This document shows positions 25,365 to 34,252 of a stretch of 64,000 nucleotides of DNA, piece by piece (positions within the stretch are counted from its first letter, which is position 1; every line of letters begins with the position of its first letter). Location: contig NZ_JAAMQU010000011.1 in NCBI RefSeq assembly GCF_013522925.1, positions 62,001-126,000 of the forward strand, given 5' to 3'. This DNA is from Pseudomonas japonica (lineage in GTDB: Bacteria > Pseudomonadota > Gammaproteobacteria > Pseudomonadales > Pseudomonadaceae). The notes under the pieces are model-generated. The model was not told the origin of the DNA, did no database searches, and was given only the letters and a program-made list of their open reading frames with translations. The position numbers were made by a program, and so were the translations under genes.

Positions 25365-25820
25365 ATGAAGGTTGCCCTGTTTTCCGGTTCTGTCTACGGT
25401 GCTGCCGAAGACGTCGCCCGCCATATGGTTCAGCTGCTCGAAGCCGCTGGGCATCAGTGTTATTACAACCCCCGGGGCGATCTTGCCGTCTTGCTTGCTT
25501 CGCAGCCCGACGCCCTGATCGGTATCACCTCCACCACCGGCATGGGCGAACTTCCAGACAACCTGCTGCCGCTTTACAGTGAGCTGCGAGACCAGTTGCC
25601 GGCGCCTTTGCGTGGGTTGCCTGGCGGCGTGATCGGCCTGGGCGACTCCAGCTACAGCGACAGCTTTTGCGGAGGCGGCGAACTGCTTGCAGAACTGTTC
25701 GACGAGTTGGGGATACGGCAGACAACCCCAATGCTACGGCTGGACGCCAGCGAAAGCGTTACCCCGGAAACCGATGCCGAGCCATGGCTGGCTGAATTCA
25801 TGCAGCGGTTGGAGCAATAG
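25365..25820 (+). CDS. mioC: Flavodoxin MioC
   Basis: A 151-residue flavodoxin-fold protein starting behind AGGAG. The FMN phosphate loop is FSGSVYGAAEDVARHM, with ITSTTGMGELPDNLLP and IGLGDSSYSDSFCGGG for the isoalloxazine loops. It is an electron carrier; in E. coli MioC serves biotin synthase. It is convergent with the candidate sRNA/terminator on the opposite strand. Confidence 0.85.
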   Translation: MKVALFSGSVYGAAEDVARHMVQLLEAAGHQCYYNPRGDLAVLLASQPDALIGITSTTGMGELPDNLLPLYSELRDQLPAPLRGLPGGVIGLGDSSYSDSFCGGGELLAELFDELGIRQTTPMLRLDASESVTPETDAEPWLAEFMQRLEQ

Positions 25821-25822
25821 GC

Positions 25823-25937
25823 GAAAAAAAGGCCGCTGCGCACACAGCGGCCAAGCAAGACGTTGGTTCAGGAGCTACCAAACAACGTCGGGGGTACGTT
25901 GAACACCACTGGAGCAATATTGGCGCAAAAGGCTTAA
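25823..25937 (-). ncRNA. Candidate small RNA with intrinsic terminator
   Basis: The minus strand of this non-coding gap holds TTGAAA (25972-25967), a 17-base spacer and CTTAAT (25949-25944), so a transcript would start near 25937. It would run about 115 nt and end in a strong terminator. An internal hairpin (CGTT..GGT / ACC..AACG) presents a loop with AGCTCCTGA, whose CUCC could pair with ribosome binding sites. There is no start codon with a credible frame inside. The sequence is a prediction from promoter, hairpin and terminator only. Confidence 0.45.
25824..25852 (-). terminator. Strong minus-strand intrinsic terminator
   Basis: GGCCGCTG and CAGCGGCC form a perfect 8-bp stem, and the minus strand continues into seven U residues (the AAAAAAA at 25824-25830). 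On the plus strand it lies just after mioC but has no T-run, so it primarily serves a minus-strand transcript. Confidence 0.85.
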
Positions 25938-26053
25938 GCCAACATTAAGTTGAACGATGTTCGACCTTTCAAAGGATACGGCCCCGCGCCGCCTGGATAA
26001 ATCGGATTGTTTGACAATCACCGTTGCGTTGAGCGTAACAATACTGCAAGCAG

Positions 26054-26860
26054 TCAATGCAGGCGTTGCACCGCGCCGGGCAAGCCCTGTAACCGCTCCG
26101 CCAGGCGCAGTCGTTGTACGGGGTCATCAGTCAACAGCAGCGCATGCTGCACATCGAAGCGTTCGGCCTGAGGGCAATCCAGCCGCTGGTACAACCCGGC
26201 ACGCGCCAGGTAATCCGCTGCCGTCGCCGGGCCGAGTTCGAATACCCGTTCGGCGTCTTTCAAGGCGGCCATATACAGGTCCTGGCTGCTATGCAACTGG
26301 CGCAGGTTGCGCGATAGCCGCTGCAGCATCTGGGCTGCCGAAGCCGCAGCCATGTGCTCGGCACGCAGTTCCATGCCAGCGCCAAACTGCCGGGCCAGCA
26401 GTTCCCGGCAATCCTGTGGATACAACCGGCGGCCTCCACAGGGGTCGAGCAGGTGGTCGGCACCGGGCACCTGAAGCAGAAAGTGCCCGGGGAAGTTAAC
26501 CCCCACCAATGGAATGTCCAGGCGCCTTGCCAGTTCCAGCGCCAGCAGGCCCAGCGCCAACGGTTGGCCACGTTTGCGCGTGAGTACTTTATGCAGCAAG
26601 GCGGCGTCGGGGCGCAGCGGATGGAACTCGTCCTGGGCGTAGCCAAGGGCGTTCAGTTTTCGCAGCAGCGGCTGCGCAAGCTCTCGAACCGGGAGCAGCG
26701 GCAAGCCCGCACTGACGGTCAATTGCAGCGCTTGCAGGTCGCTGAGCAATTGGGCGGGTGCAACGCCGGGATCGTGCTCGGCGGCCACCCACAGCGCGGC
26801 CTCGAACGGGGCGGCGGGCTGGCGGGCAATGCAATTGAGGCAAGCTTGGCGTGGGTTCAT
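26054..26860 (-). CDS. SirB1-family protein (transglutaminase-like)
   Basis: A 268-residue cytoplasmic protein of the SirB1 family. The conserved core is KVLTRKRGQPLALGLLALEL, GVNFPGHFLLQVPG and LDPCGGRRLYPQDCRELL, which resemble a transglutaminase-like fold. The C-terminal third looks like TPR-type helices. Activity is not established. It is divergent from the leucine-dehydrogenase-type gene, with about 170 bases between their starts. Confidence 0.8.
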   Translation of the reverse strand: MNPRQACLNCIARQPAAPFEAALWVAAEHDPGVAPAQLLSDLQALQLTVSAGLPLLPVRELAQPLLRKLNALGYAQDEFHPLRPDAALLHKVLTRKRGQPLALGLLALELARRLDIPLVGVNFPGHFLLQVPGADHLLDPCGGRRLYPQDCRELLARQFGAGMELRAEHMAAASAAQMLQRLSRNLRQLHSSQDLYMAALKDAERVFELGPATAADYLARAGLYQRLDCPQAERFDVQHALLLTDDPVQRLRLAERLQGLPGAVQRLH

Positions 26861-27027
26861 GGATGAACGCTCCGTTCCTCCGACGGCACGGCCAGCGGGT
26901 GCCAGCGTACAGTGCTTCAGCTTTTGTAGCCCTCGGCGGCGGTTTCGTCCAGTGTCATGTAGTGGCCGGGCAAGCTGTCGCGGGCCACCTATACTCTTGC
27001 CAATACCGCCTATTCGGAAGCATTCCC

Positions 27028-28056
27028 ATGCTCGCGCTGATGCAACGCACCCGCGTGGAAACCGTGCACCTGACCGTCGATCCGGTTACAGGGCTGCGGG
27101 CAATCATCGCCGTACACGCCGGGCGGCCGTTGCCAGCCATTGGTGGCTGCCGTTACCTGGCCTATCCCGACGACGAAAGCGCACTCACCGATGCCATTCG
27201 CCTGGCCGAAACCATGACCTACAAGGCTGCGCTCGCGGGCTTGCCGTTCAATGGCGGCAAGGCAGTGATCCTGCGTGGGCCTCATGTAGAGGACCGTGCG
27301 AAGCTGTTCGAAGCCTTCGGACGCTTCGTCGACAGCCTGCAAGGGCGTTACATCACGGCCGTGGACAGTGGCACCAGTACGGCGGACATGGACTGCGTGG
27401 CGCAGGCCACGCGTTATGTGACCAGTACCACCGCAGCCGGCGACCCTTCGGCGCACACCGCACTGGGCGTGTTTGCCGGCATACGCAGCACAGCCATGGC
27501 CAGGCTGGGCAGCGATAACCTCGAAGGGCTACGGGTGGCCATCCAGGGCCTTGGGCATGTGGGTTACAGCCTGGCCGAACATCTGTACGCGGCAGGCGCC
27601 GAGTTGTTGGTCTGCGACACGGACGCGGGCAAAGTGCAACTGGCAGTAGAGCAGTTCAACGCCCGGCCGATTGCTGGCGATGCGCTGCCTACCACCCCCT
27701 GCGACATCTTTGCTCCCTGTGCCAACGGTGGCTTGCTCAGCCCCAAGACCGTTGCCCAGCTGAGGTGTGCCGCGGTCGCCGGCTCGGCCAATGCGCAACT
27801 CACGTCGCTTGATGTGGCCGACCAACTGGAAAGCCGTGGCATTCTGTACGCGCCCGACTACGTCATCAACGCGGGCGGCCTGATCCAGGTAGCGCTGCAA
27901 TACCAGAGTGCCGACCCCAGCGCGATTACCACTCACCTCAGCCGGATCGGTGCGCGGCTGACCGATATCTACTCCCAGGCACAGGCTACGCATCGCTCGC
28001 CTGCCCGGGTGGCGCAAGAGATCGCCGAGCGGCTGGTGTACGGCGGCGAAGGCTAG
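27028..28056 (+). CDS. Leu/Phe/Val dehydrogenase family enzyme
   Basis: A 342-residue amino acid dehydrogenase starting behind GGAAG at MLALMQRTRVE; the frame extends upstream without support. The catalytic lysines are in MTYKAALAGLPFNGGKAV, the Asp in VDSGTSTADMD, and the NAD loop is IQGLGHVGYSLAEHL. The family oxidatively deaminates branched-chain or aromatic amino acids. Leucine is the usual assignment in Pseudomonas. It converges on the MocR gene with 7 bases between stops. Confidence 0.85.
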   Translation: MLALMQRTRVETVHLTVDPVTGLRAIIAVHAGRPLPAIGGCRYLAYPDDESALTDAIRLAETMTYKAALAGLPFNGGKAVILRGPHVEDRAKLFEAFGRFVDSLQGRYITAVDSGTSTADMDCVAQATRYVTSTTAAGDPSAHTALGVFAGIRSTAMARLGSDNLEGLRVAIQGLGHVGYSLAEHLYAAGAELLVCDTDAGKVQLAVEQFNARPIAGDALPTTPCDIFAPCANGGLLSPKTVAQLRCAAVAGSANAQLTSLDVADQLESRGILYAPDYVINAGGLIQVALQYQSADPSAITTHLSRIGARLTDIYSQAQATHRSPARVAQEIAERLVYGGEG

Positions 28057-28063
28057 CGTAGCG

Positions 28064-29449
28064 TCAGCCGGGCCTGGGCGTTGCCACTGCCTTGAAAAAC
28101 GCTCGGGCCCGTGAGTCCGCGCAATAGGCAACGTTCAATCGCAACCAGTCAGTAGGCTGCCCAAATGGTCGGAAAGCCTCGCCCGGGGTGAGCAATATTC
28201 CCAGCGCAGCGGCCTTGGCGGCGTACTCCACAGGCGTGGCCCCGGGGTACCTGGCCCACAGGAACATGCCTCCTTGGGGTTCGGCGAAGACCTCCCAGCG
28301 ATGCTCCGCCAGGTATTTCAGCGTATGCGCCATGGAGGTGGCGAGGCGCTGGCGCAGCCGCTCCAGTGACTTGCGCCAGGCGCCGCTCGCCAGCAGGGTC
28401 GCTACCACGCTCTCGGCAAAACGCTGTGTGCCCAGGCCGGTGGCTTGGGCTACCTCCGCCAGCCGAGGCATTATCGTCGGCGGGCCGGCCACATAACCTA
28501 CGCGCAGCGAACAGCTGAGGGTTTTGGAAAAGCTGGCGAGGTAAATCACGCGGTTCAGGCCATCCAACGCAGCCAACCGGGCGCTTGGGCCGTTCTGGAA
28601 GTCTGCATAGATATCGTCCTCGACCAGCAGAAAATCATGTTGCTCGGCCAGCCTGAGCAGGCGATGCGCCACTCGAGGAGACAGGCTTGTTCCGGTGGGG
28701 TTCTGGTACATGCTGTTCACGAACATCAGCTTCGGCCGATGATCGCGCAGCAAGGCCTCCAGCCTGTCGGGGTCAGGGCCCTCTTTTCCACGAATAACGG
28801 CTAGCACTTGAACCTTCTGCAGCGCCAGCAGGTTGAACAGGTTGTAGTAGCCCGGATCCTCCACGATCACCGTGTCGCCGGGGCGAAGGAGCGTGCGCAC
28901 GATAAGGTCGAGCGCATGGCTGGCCCCTTGGGTGGTCAGTATCTGCTGCGTTTCGGCATGGATATGCACCTGCGACAGGCGCCGTTGTAACTGTGTGCGT
29001 AATGCCGGAAGGCCCATGGGCGAGTTGTAGCTGAACAGGGCGGTTGGGTCTTCACGCGTGACGCGGCGGATGGCATGGCCAAGGCAGTCGGCGTCCCGCC
29101 AGTCAGTCGGCACCCATCCACAGCCCAGGCGGAGCAGGACAGGGGAGGCGTCGAATTGAGCCCAGCGAGGGTCTTCAAGGTTGCCAGGCTGTTCGCTGAC
29201 GACGCTGGCGGGCGATTCACTGGCGAAAAAGCCACTGCCTTGGCGAGGCACCACCGCGCCTTGCGCTACCAGCCGGGCATAGGCTTCTACCACGCTCGAA
29301 GGGCTCACCTTATTGTCCGTGGCCAGTTGCCGAATAGAGGGCATGCGCGCGCCAGCGCGGACCTTGCCCTCCATCAGCCAGCGGGCAAGTGCGCGAACAA
29401 TCTGCTCGACGAGGGGAGTATCAGACTCGCGATCAAGGCCTAGCTGCAT
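28064..29449 (-). CDS. MocR-type transcriptional regulator (GntR HTH + aminotransferase fold)
   Basis: A 461-residue protein. The N-terminal GntR winged helix (ARMPSIRQLATDNKVSPSSVVEAYARL) occupies about residues 10-80, and the rest is a type I aminotransferase fold. The PLP lysine is in YLASFSKTLSCSLRVG, with the Asp in VEDDIYADF and the Tyr in VNSMYQNPTGTS. Such proteins usually sense a PLP-related ligand and control a neighbouring transporter. The divergent MFS gene 117 bases away is the natural target. Confidence 0.88.
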   Translation of the reverse strand: MQLGLDRESDTPLVEQIVRALARWLMEGKVRAGARMPSIRQLATDNKVSPSSVVEAYARLVAQGAVVPRQGSGFFASESPASVVSEQPGNLEDPRWAQFDASPVLLRLGCGWVPTDWRDADCLGHAIRRVTREDPTALFSYNSPMGLPALRTQLQRRLSQVHIHAETQQILTTQGASHALDLIVRTLLRPGDTVIVEDPGYYNLFNLLALQKVQVLAVIRGKEGPDPDRLEALLRDHRPKLMFVNSMYQNPTGTSLSPRVAHRLLRLAEQHDFLLVEDDIYADFQNGPSARLAALDGLNRVIYLASFSKTLSCSLRVGYVAGPPTIMPRLAEVAQATGLGTQRFAESVVATLLASGAWRKSLERLRQRLATSMAHTLKYLAEHRWEVFAEPQGGMFLWARYPGATPVEYAAKAAALGILLTPGEAFRPFGQPTDWLRLNVAYCADSRARAFFKAVATPRPG

Positions 29450-29566
29450 GCGTCATCCACTGTACGGAAGTTTTCGCCACACAGTTAATCACGATCTCGC
29501 ACCACTGTGCCTTGTTAAAAAACACCCCGGCGCTAGCCTGCAGGCCCCTGTTACTGGAACGCCTCG

Positions 29567-30730
29567 ATGACCCGCTTGCCTGCTCGCTTGTTGTGTATAG
29601 CGCTATGCCTGATCACGGCTGCGGTCAACCTGCCAGCGCCGTTGTACCCTGCGTATGCGCAACTGTCGGGCGCTGGCGCCGGGGCTACGGCCGTTGCATT
29701 TGCGGCATACGTTTTAGGCGTGTTGCCGGTGTTGCTCCTGTTGGGCGGGCTAGCGGACCGGGTGGGCCGTAAACCTTTGATCGTGACTGCGCTCGCCCTG
29801 TCGATGCTGGCCACAGTGTTGCTATTGCGAGCGCCTGGCCTTTACAGCCTGGCCATTGCCCGCTGCTTGCTGGGGCTAGGTACCGGGCTGGCATCGGCCA
29901 CCGGCACTGCCTATATGACCGAACTGCTGGCGCTGGAACGCCAGGACGCGGCCCGTGCCGCCAGTTGGGTCACGGCCAGCACATCGCTGGGGTTTGGCTT
30001 GGGCGCTGCGGCCACCAGCGTATGCCTGTTGCACACGCCAGGGCTGGCACCGGCCAGTTTCTGGATACAGCTGGTGCTCGCCGGCCTGGCCCTGATGTTA
30101 ATGCTCAAGCTGCCCGACCCCGCGCCCCGTCGCGCTTCAGCCATGGTACGCCTGCCCTGTTACCCGGCGGGGTGCGTGGGATATGGGCTTGCCATTCTGC
30201 TGGCCTGGGCGGCATCGGGCGTGGTGATCGCCATTCTTCCTTCCGTGCTGGAAGTGGCGGGATTGGGAGCGTGGGCGGGCTTTTCGACATTCAGCGTGAT
30301 CAGCTGCGGGCTGATGTTCCAGCCGCTGGCGCGGCGAATGCCTGCACGCCGTGCCGTGGCGCTTGGCCTGGCCATACTGCCGCCGAGTTACGCCCTGATT
30401 GCCTGGGGCGCACTGAATGGCCAACTGGCGGTGGTGCTGGTGGGTACGGTCGCGGCCAGTAGCGCTTGCTACGGGTTCATTTACCTCGGCGGGTTGGGCG
30501 CGATTGCCGCCCAGGCTGGCGCGGAAATGCCCCGTGCCAGTGCGGGCTTTTTCCTGTTGGCCTATGCAGGCTTCAGCGTGCCCGTGGTGTTCACCGGGCT
30601 GATCGCGGACCGCTTTACGCCGGCAACCGGGCTCTGGGCGTTCGGAGGCGCCTTGACGCTTGGCGCCTTGGCGCTGCTGGCGGCAATGGCCAGGCGCCCA
30701 CCCTTGCGGGCGAGCATTGCCAAGGCATGA
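29567..30730 (+). CDS. MFS transporter
   Basis: A 387-residue, roughly 12-helix major facilitator. The motif-A-like GGLADRVGRKPLIV follows helix 2, and LLGLGTGLASATGTAYMTEL follows it. It has the drug:H+ antiporter layout. It is divergent from the MocR-type regulator, which probably controls it. Substrate is unknown. Confidence 0.83.
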   Translation: MTRLPARLLCIALCLITAAVNLPAPLYPAYAQLSGAGAGATAVAFAAYVLGVLPVLLLLGGLADRVGRKPLIVTALALSMLATVLLLRAPGLYSLAIARCLLGLGTGLASATGTAYMTELLALERQDAARAASWVTASTSLGFGLGAAATSVCLLHTPGLAPASFWIQLVLAGLALMLMLKLPDPAPRRASAMVRLPCYPAGCVGYGLAILLAWAASGVVIAILPSVLEVAGLGAWAGFSTFSVISCGLMFQPLARRMPARRAVALGLAILPPSYALIAWGALNGQLAVVLVGTVAASSACYGFIYLGGLGAIAAQAGAEMPRASAGFFLLAYAGFSVPVVFTGLIADRFTPATGLWAFGGALTLGALALLAAMARRPPLRASIAKA

Positions 30731-30739
30731 AGCCAGGGG

Positions 30740-30985
30740 CTATTTGAGCTCGGCGAGTGCCTCGACATTGCTCTTGAACGCCGCGGCGAAGACGGCGCGG
30801 TTTTTCGCGAGGAAAATACCGATTTCCTCGGCCTGGTTCTCGCTCAGGCCTTCGATGTTCTTTTCCAGAACCTGGCCAACCACTTCGGCCAGCTCCAGCA
30901 TTTGATCGTGAGCGTCTGCGAGTTTCCTATCCAAGAATATGGTCTCCAGGTCACGAGTACTTCGGTACAGGACTTCAACAGCCAT
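30740..30985 (-). CDS. yebG: YebG-family DNA-damage-inducible protein
   Basis: An 81-residue YebG protein (MAVEVLYRSTRDLETIF at the start, HDQMLELAEVVGQVLEKN, IFLAKNRAVFAAAF). It is small and cytoplasmic, and its biochemical role is unknown. YebG is a classical SOS gene in E. coli. A perfect LexA box lies 31 bases upstream of the start here, which supports the call. It is divergent from psiE. Confidence 0.8.
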   Translation of the reverse strand: MAVEVLYRSTRDLETIFLDRKLADAHDQMLELAEVVGQVLEKNIEGLSENQAEEIGIFLAKNRAVFAAAFKSNVEALAELK

Positions 30986-31015
30986 GAGGGCCTCTCAAGC
31001 GTGTAGGTGCATATG

Positions 31016-31031
31016 CTGGTTATTTATACAG
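31016..31031 (-). promoter_or_regulatory. LexA box upstream of yebG
   Basis: CTGGTTATTTATACAG fits CTG-N10-CAG with an AT-rich centre. It lies 31 bases before the yebG start, where LexA would block transcription until DNA damage. The divergent psiE start is about 105 bases away. Confidence 0.75.
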
Positions 31032-31136
31032 TGTCATGAGCGCGCAGGCAAGCCTGTGGCCTTGATTCTGCATGCGCCATCTGTTGTAACACCGGTCGGG
31101 CACGCTGCCCGGGTCACCGCAGAAGGATGATAGACA

Positions 31137-31634
31137 GTGAAGATCAATTGGGCCGACGCGTTGCGAGGGCGCGTGCATGATTGCGCGGAGTCGCTCGGAA
31201 ACCTGCTGGTAGAGGGGTTTCATTACCTGGCGTTGTTCGCCATCGGCGGGGTTACCGCCTGGGCGGCGGTGCTGGCGTTCATGCAGATGCTCGAAAAGGG
31301 CTCGATCAGCGTGGACGATATCCTGCTGCTGTTCATCTACCTGGAGCTGGGCGCCATGGTGGGGATCTATTTCAAGACCAACCACATGCCTGTACGTTTC
31401 CTGATCTACGTGGCGATCACCGCACTCACGCGCCTGCTGATTTCCGACGTGTCCCACCATGCGCCAGCAGACCTGGGGGTGGTGTACCTGTCAGGCGCGA
31501 TTCTGCTGCTGGCATTCGCGATTCTGGTGGTGCGCTACGCGTCGTCGCGGTTCCCGTCGATCAAGATCGAGGGCCCTCAGCGCAAGCGAGCGGGCAAGGT
31601 CGAAGTGGTGGAGCTGGAGAAGGGCGAAACCTGA
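31137..31634 (+). CDS. psiE: PsiE-family (phosphate-starvation-inducible) membrane protein
   Basis: A 165-residue protein starting with GTG behind AGAAGGA. It has four membrane spans (FHYLALFAIGGVTAWAAVLAF, ISVDDILLLFIYLELGAMVG, VRFLIYVAITALTRLLI and VVYLSGAILLLAFAILVV). The family is named for phosphate-starvation induction in E. coli, but no Pho box is visible here. Its function is unknown. Confidence 0.83.
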   Translation: MKINWADALRGRVHDCAESLGNLLVEGFHYLALFAIGGVTAWAAVLAFMQMLEKGSISVDDILLLFIYLELGAMVGIYFKTNHMPVRFLIYVAITALTRLLISDVSHHAPADLGVVYLSGAILLLAFAILVVRYASSRFPSIKIEGPQRKRAGKVEVVELEKGET

Positions 31635-31656
31635 GTCAGCCTTCAGCCAGTGCCTT

Positions 31657-31678
31657 GCGGGCTGGCTTACAAGCCCGC
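31657..31678. terminator. Hairpin between psiE and the convergent DUF3509 gene
   Basis: GCGGGCT and AGCCCGC form a 7-bp stem with an 8-nt loop at the convergent junction, overlapping the DUF3509 end. There is no T-run, so termination is only plausible. Confidence 0.4.
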
Positions 31679-32005
31679 GCCGCGCGCCGTCGTGTGTTCG
31701 GCGCGCCAGGCGGAGGCACCGGTACCTTGAGGAAGTAGAGGCTGGCGGCTGCCGTCGGTCATTGCCGTGAGCATCTCCATCGCGCTGCCACCGTGCTCGA
31801 TGGCAATGCCGAACTTGATGCTCTCGATCAACCGCTGCAAGCGCTTGGGATCGTTGCGCTGGGCAGGGCTGATCATCCGCTTGGCGACCATCCCCGTCTC
31901 GTTGGACAAGGTGAGCATGATAGTCCCGTCGAGGCCCTGAATACTCAGGTTCACGCGGTAGTCGGGTTGAAATGCTTCGCTGATGATCTGAAAGGGGTTG
32001 TCCAT
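31667..32005 (-). CDS. DUF3509 family protein
   Basis: A 112-residue cytoplasmic protein of the Pseudomonas DUF3509 family (MDNPFQIISEAFQPDYRV, IMLTLSNETGMVAKRMISPAQRND). The C-terminal 25 residues are low in structure and variable. It is small, has no known function, and is convergent with psiE. Confidence 0.7.
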   Translation of the reverse strand: MDNPFQIISEAFQPDYRVNLSIQGLDGTIMLTLSNETGMVAKRMISPAQRNDPKRLQRLIESIKFGIAIEHGGSAMEMLTAMTDGSRQPLLPQGTGASAWRAEHTTARGAGL

Positions 32006-32339
32006 ACTTCACCTGACTGGTCGAGACTGCACCTATTGACTGGGGCGGCCAGTGATAGTTCTCGCGATCCTGACCGTCGGTTCAACCCCACGATCAACCC
32101 TCAAGCCCTTGCTGCTGGCTTGTACCAGTGATGTGCAAGGGGCGTGCCGTAGCCTGGCCTTTATCTACCTTACCTTCAGCAATGGCCGGTTCAACGGGGC
32201 CCTGCCTCGAAAAGTGGCGTTAAGCCATTGAGCGGTATGGCTATTTAACATCTATTAGCACGCTACCCTTCGGGCATGCATTCCCTTCCTCGGCAAGGAT
32301 CCGCACTGCGGCGGTGCGCGCGCATGAGGTTTCTTTGCT
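32006..32339. other. Non-coding gap upstream of the Fur-boxed operon
   Basis: The gap between DUF3509 and the DUF3649 gene is 391 bases. Apart from the Fur box and its promoter at the right end, I see no gene, RNA or clear repeat. Confidence 0.4.
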
Positions 32340-32358
32340 TATGAGAATGTTTATCAAT
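32340..32358 (+). promoter_or_regulatory. Fur box upstream of the DUF3649 operon
   Basis: TGAGAATGTTTATCA at 32342-32356 matches the 7-1-7 Fur pattern TGATAATNATTATCA at 12 of 14 scored positions. It lies about 40 bases before the DUF3649 start. It predicts repression by Fur with iron and release on iron limitation. Confidence 0.65.
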
Positions 32359-32396
32359 AGAATCGCACGCTCCGCCTCCGCCTTGACTGGCTGCCC

Positions 32397-32699
32397 ATGA
32401 AAAAGCCTGCCCCCGTTCCCGCCCGTTATCGGCTGGGTGTGTTGTCCCGCTGCCTGGCCGCCAGCCTCGGTGGCTACGCGCTCACCACTGCCGCCAGTGC
32501 TTTTGTGGGCGCGGTTTGGCCCAGCCCGCCGGCGCAGGCAGCAGCGGGTGCGATGATGCTGGGCCTGGTGATCTATGTGGCCGCAACCCTCTGGGTGTTC
32601 GCCTGCCGCAGCGCGGCCAGGGCCTGGTTGGGCATAGGCGCCGGTACGCTGGTGCTCGCATTGGCAGACATCGGCTTGTATCGGATTGCAACCGCATGA
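32397..32699 (+). CDS. DUF3649 domain membrane protein
   Basis: A 100-residue inner-membrane protein with three hydrophobic segments (LGVLSRCLAASLGGYALTTAA, AAAGAMMLGLVIYVAATLWV and IGAGTLVLALADIGLYR). DUF3649 is found next to PepSY proteins in iron-uptake clusters. It overlaps the next gene by 4 bases (ATGA), showing translational coupling. The Fur box upstream supports an iron role. The exact function is unknown. Confidence 0.75.
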   Translation: MKKPAPVPARYRLGVLSRCLAASLGGYALTTAASAFVGAVWPSPPAQAAAGAMMLGLVIYVAATLWVFACRSAARAWLGIGAGTLVLALADIGLYRIATA

Positions 32700-34252
32700 G
32701 AGAGAGCTTCCGGCAGGCGATGGCCTGGCTGCATACCTGGCTGGGGCTGACCTTTGGCTGGCTGCTGTTCGCGATGTTTCTCAGCGGTACGCTCAGCTAT
32801 TTCAAGGACGAAGTCACCCACTGGGCGCAGCCGGAAGTACCCGTGCGCCCGCTCGACACCCGTGCGGCGCTGGGGTATGCCCAAGCCTTCATGCAGCAGG
32901 CGGCGCCTGGCGCCTCGAACTGGTACATCATGCCACCCGACGATCGCCGCCCGGGGCTGGAAGTGATGTGGCAGGCGCCAGCCGAACAGGGCGGGGCCTT
33001 TATCAGCAAGTTGCTAGACCCGGCCACGGGGCAGTTACTGGCGGTTCGGGACAGCAAAGGCGGCGACTTTTTCTACCGCTTCCATTACGAACTCGAGCTT
33101 GGCTACCCGTTTGGCCGCTGGGTCGCGAGCTTTGCCGCCTTGGCGATGCTCGTTACCATGGTGAGCGGCATCATTACCCACAAAAAGATCTTCAAGGAGT
33201 TCTTCACCTTCCGCCCCGGCAAGGGGCAACGCTCCTGGCTTGACGGCCACAACGCCGTGGGCGTGTTGGCCCTTCCGTTTCACCTGATGATCACGTACAG
33301 CGGCTTGGTGATATTCATGGCAATGCTGCTGCCCGCCACCCTGTTCACTGTCTATAAAGGGGCGCCCGCCGCTTTTTATCAGGATGTGTTCCCTAACGCT
33401 TTCCCTGGGGCCGCATCCGGGCAGACAGCGTCGGCGGCATCGCTGCCCCGGCTGTACGACCAGGCGATGGCCGAGTGGCCTGGCGCGCGCTTTGCCCGGG
33501 TAGAGGTACAAAACCCGGGGGACGGTGCCGCGCGTGTGGTGTTCTATCGCCATCCCGGCGACCGCATCGCCTATGTACCTGGCGCCAGCCTGGCATTCGA
33601 CGGTGTTACCGGGGCCCTGCTGGGCAGCAGCGTTGCCGACAAAGGGGCGTTGTTGGTGGCAGGTGGGTTCTATGGCCTGCACATGGGGCAGTTCGCGACT
33701 ACGGCGGAGCGCTGGCTATATTTCATCTTCGGCCTGGGCGGCACCGCGATGATCGGTACCGGCCTGGTGCTGTGGCTGAGCAAGCGGCAGCTCAAGTACG
33801 CACGCGAACCGAAGCCGCCGTTTGGCGTGCGCTGTGTCGCCACGCTTAACCTTGCAAGCATGGCGGGGCTGGTACTGGCCGTTGCGGCGTTCTTCTGCGC
33901 CAATCGTTTACTCCCGGTCCAACTGCAGGAGCGCGCGGGCTGGGAGGTTCGGGTGTTCTTCCTTACCTGGCTCCTGACCTTGGCCCATGCCGTTCTGCGC
34001 CAAGGGCAGCAGCGGGGCTGGGTCGAGCAGCTCAGCGCCGCGGCGGTAATGTTCGCGGCCTTGCCCGTGCTTGGAGTTTTTTACACAGGCCGGGGCTTGG
34101 CCACTGCCGTTGCCGAAGGTGACTGGGCGACCGCCGGGGTGGACCTCACCTCTGTGCTGGTTGCCGTGCTGCTGGCTTGGCTGGCGCGCAAGGTCGCGCG
34201 CCGTTCGGCCGCGCAGGCCTCGCCGGCTCGGCCTGCGCGGGTGATGCCTTGA
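32696..34252 (+). CDS. PepSY-associated TM protein (iron-uptake associated)
   Basis: A 518-residue membrane protein with the PepSY_TM layout: N-terminal helix (WLGLTFGWLLFAMFLSGTLS), a periplasmic segment with a PepSY-like region, then ASFAALAMLVTMVSGIITHK and three or more C-terminal helices. Family members are linked to siderophore or ferric reduction; the conserved His residues (GHNAVGVLALPFHLM) suggest heme binding. It overlaps its neighbours on both sides by 1-4 bases. Fur control is expected. Confidence 0.8.
   Translation: MRESFRQAMAWLHTWLGLTFGWLLFAMFLSGTLSYFKDEVTHWAQPEVPVRPLDTRAALGYAQAFMQQAAPGASNWYIMPPDDRRPGLEVMWQAPAEQGGAFISKLLDPATGQLLAVRDSKGGDFFYRFHYELELGYPFGRWVASFAALAMLVTMVSGIITHKKIFKEFFTFRPGKGQRSWLDGHNAVGVLALPFHLMITYSGLVIFMAMLLPATLFTVYKGAPAAFYQDVFPNAFPGAASGQTASAASLPRLYDQAMAEWPGARFARVEVQNPGDGAARVVFYRHPGDRIAYVPGASLAFDGVTGALLGSSVADKGALLVAGGFYGLHMGQFATTAERWLYFIFGLGGTAMIGTGLVLWLSKRQLKYAREPKPPFGVRCVATLNLASMAGLVLAVAAFFCANRLLPVQLQERAGWEVRVFFLTWLLTLAHAVLRQGQQRGWVEQLSAAAVMFAALPVLGVFYTGRGLATAVAEGDWATAGVDLTSVLVAVLLAWLARKVARRSAAQASPARPARVMP

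Noticed and set aside
25999..26020. Inverted repeat GATTGT-TTG-ACAATC as a possible Anr/FNR box
   Set aside because: The spacing and TTGAT/ATCAA core do not match.
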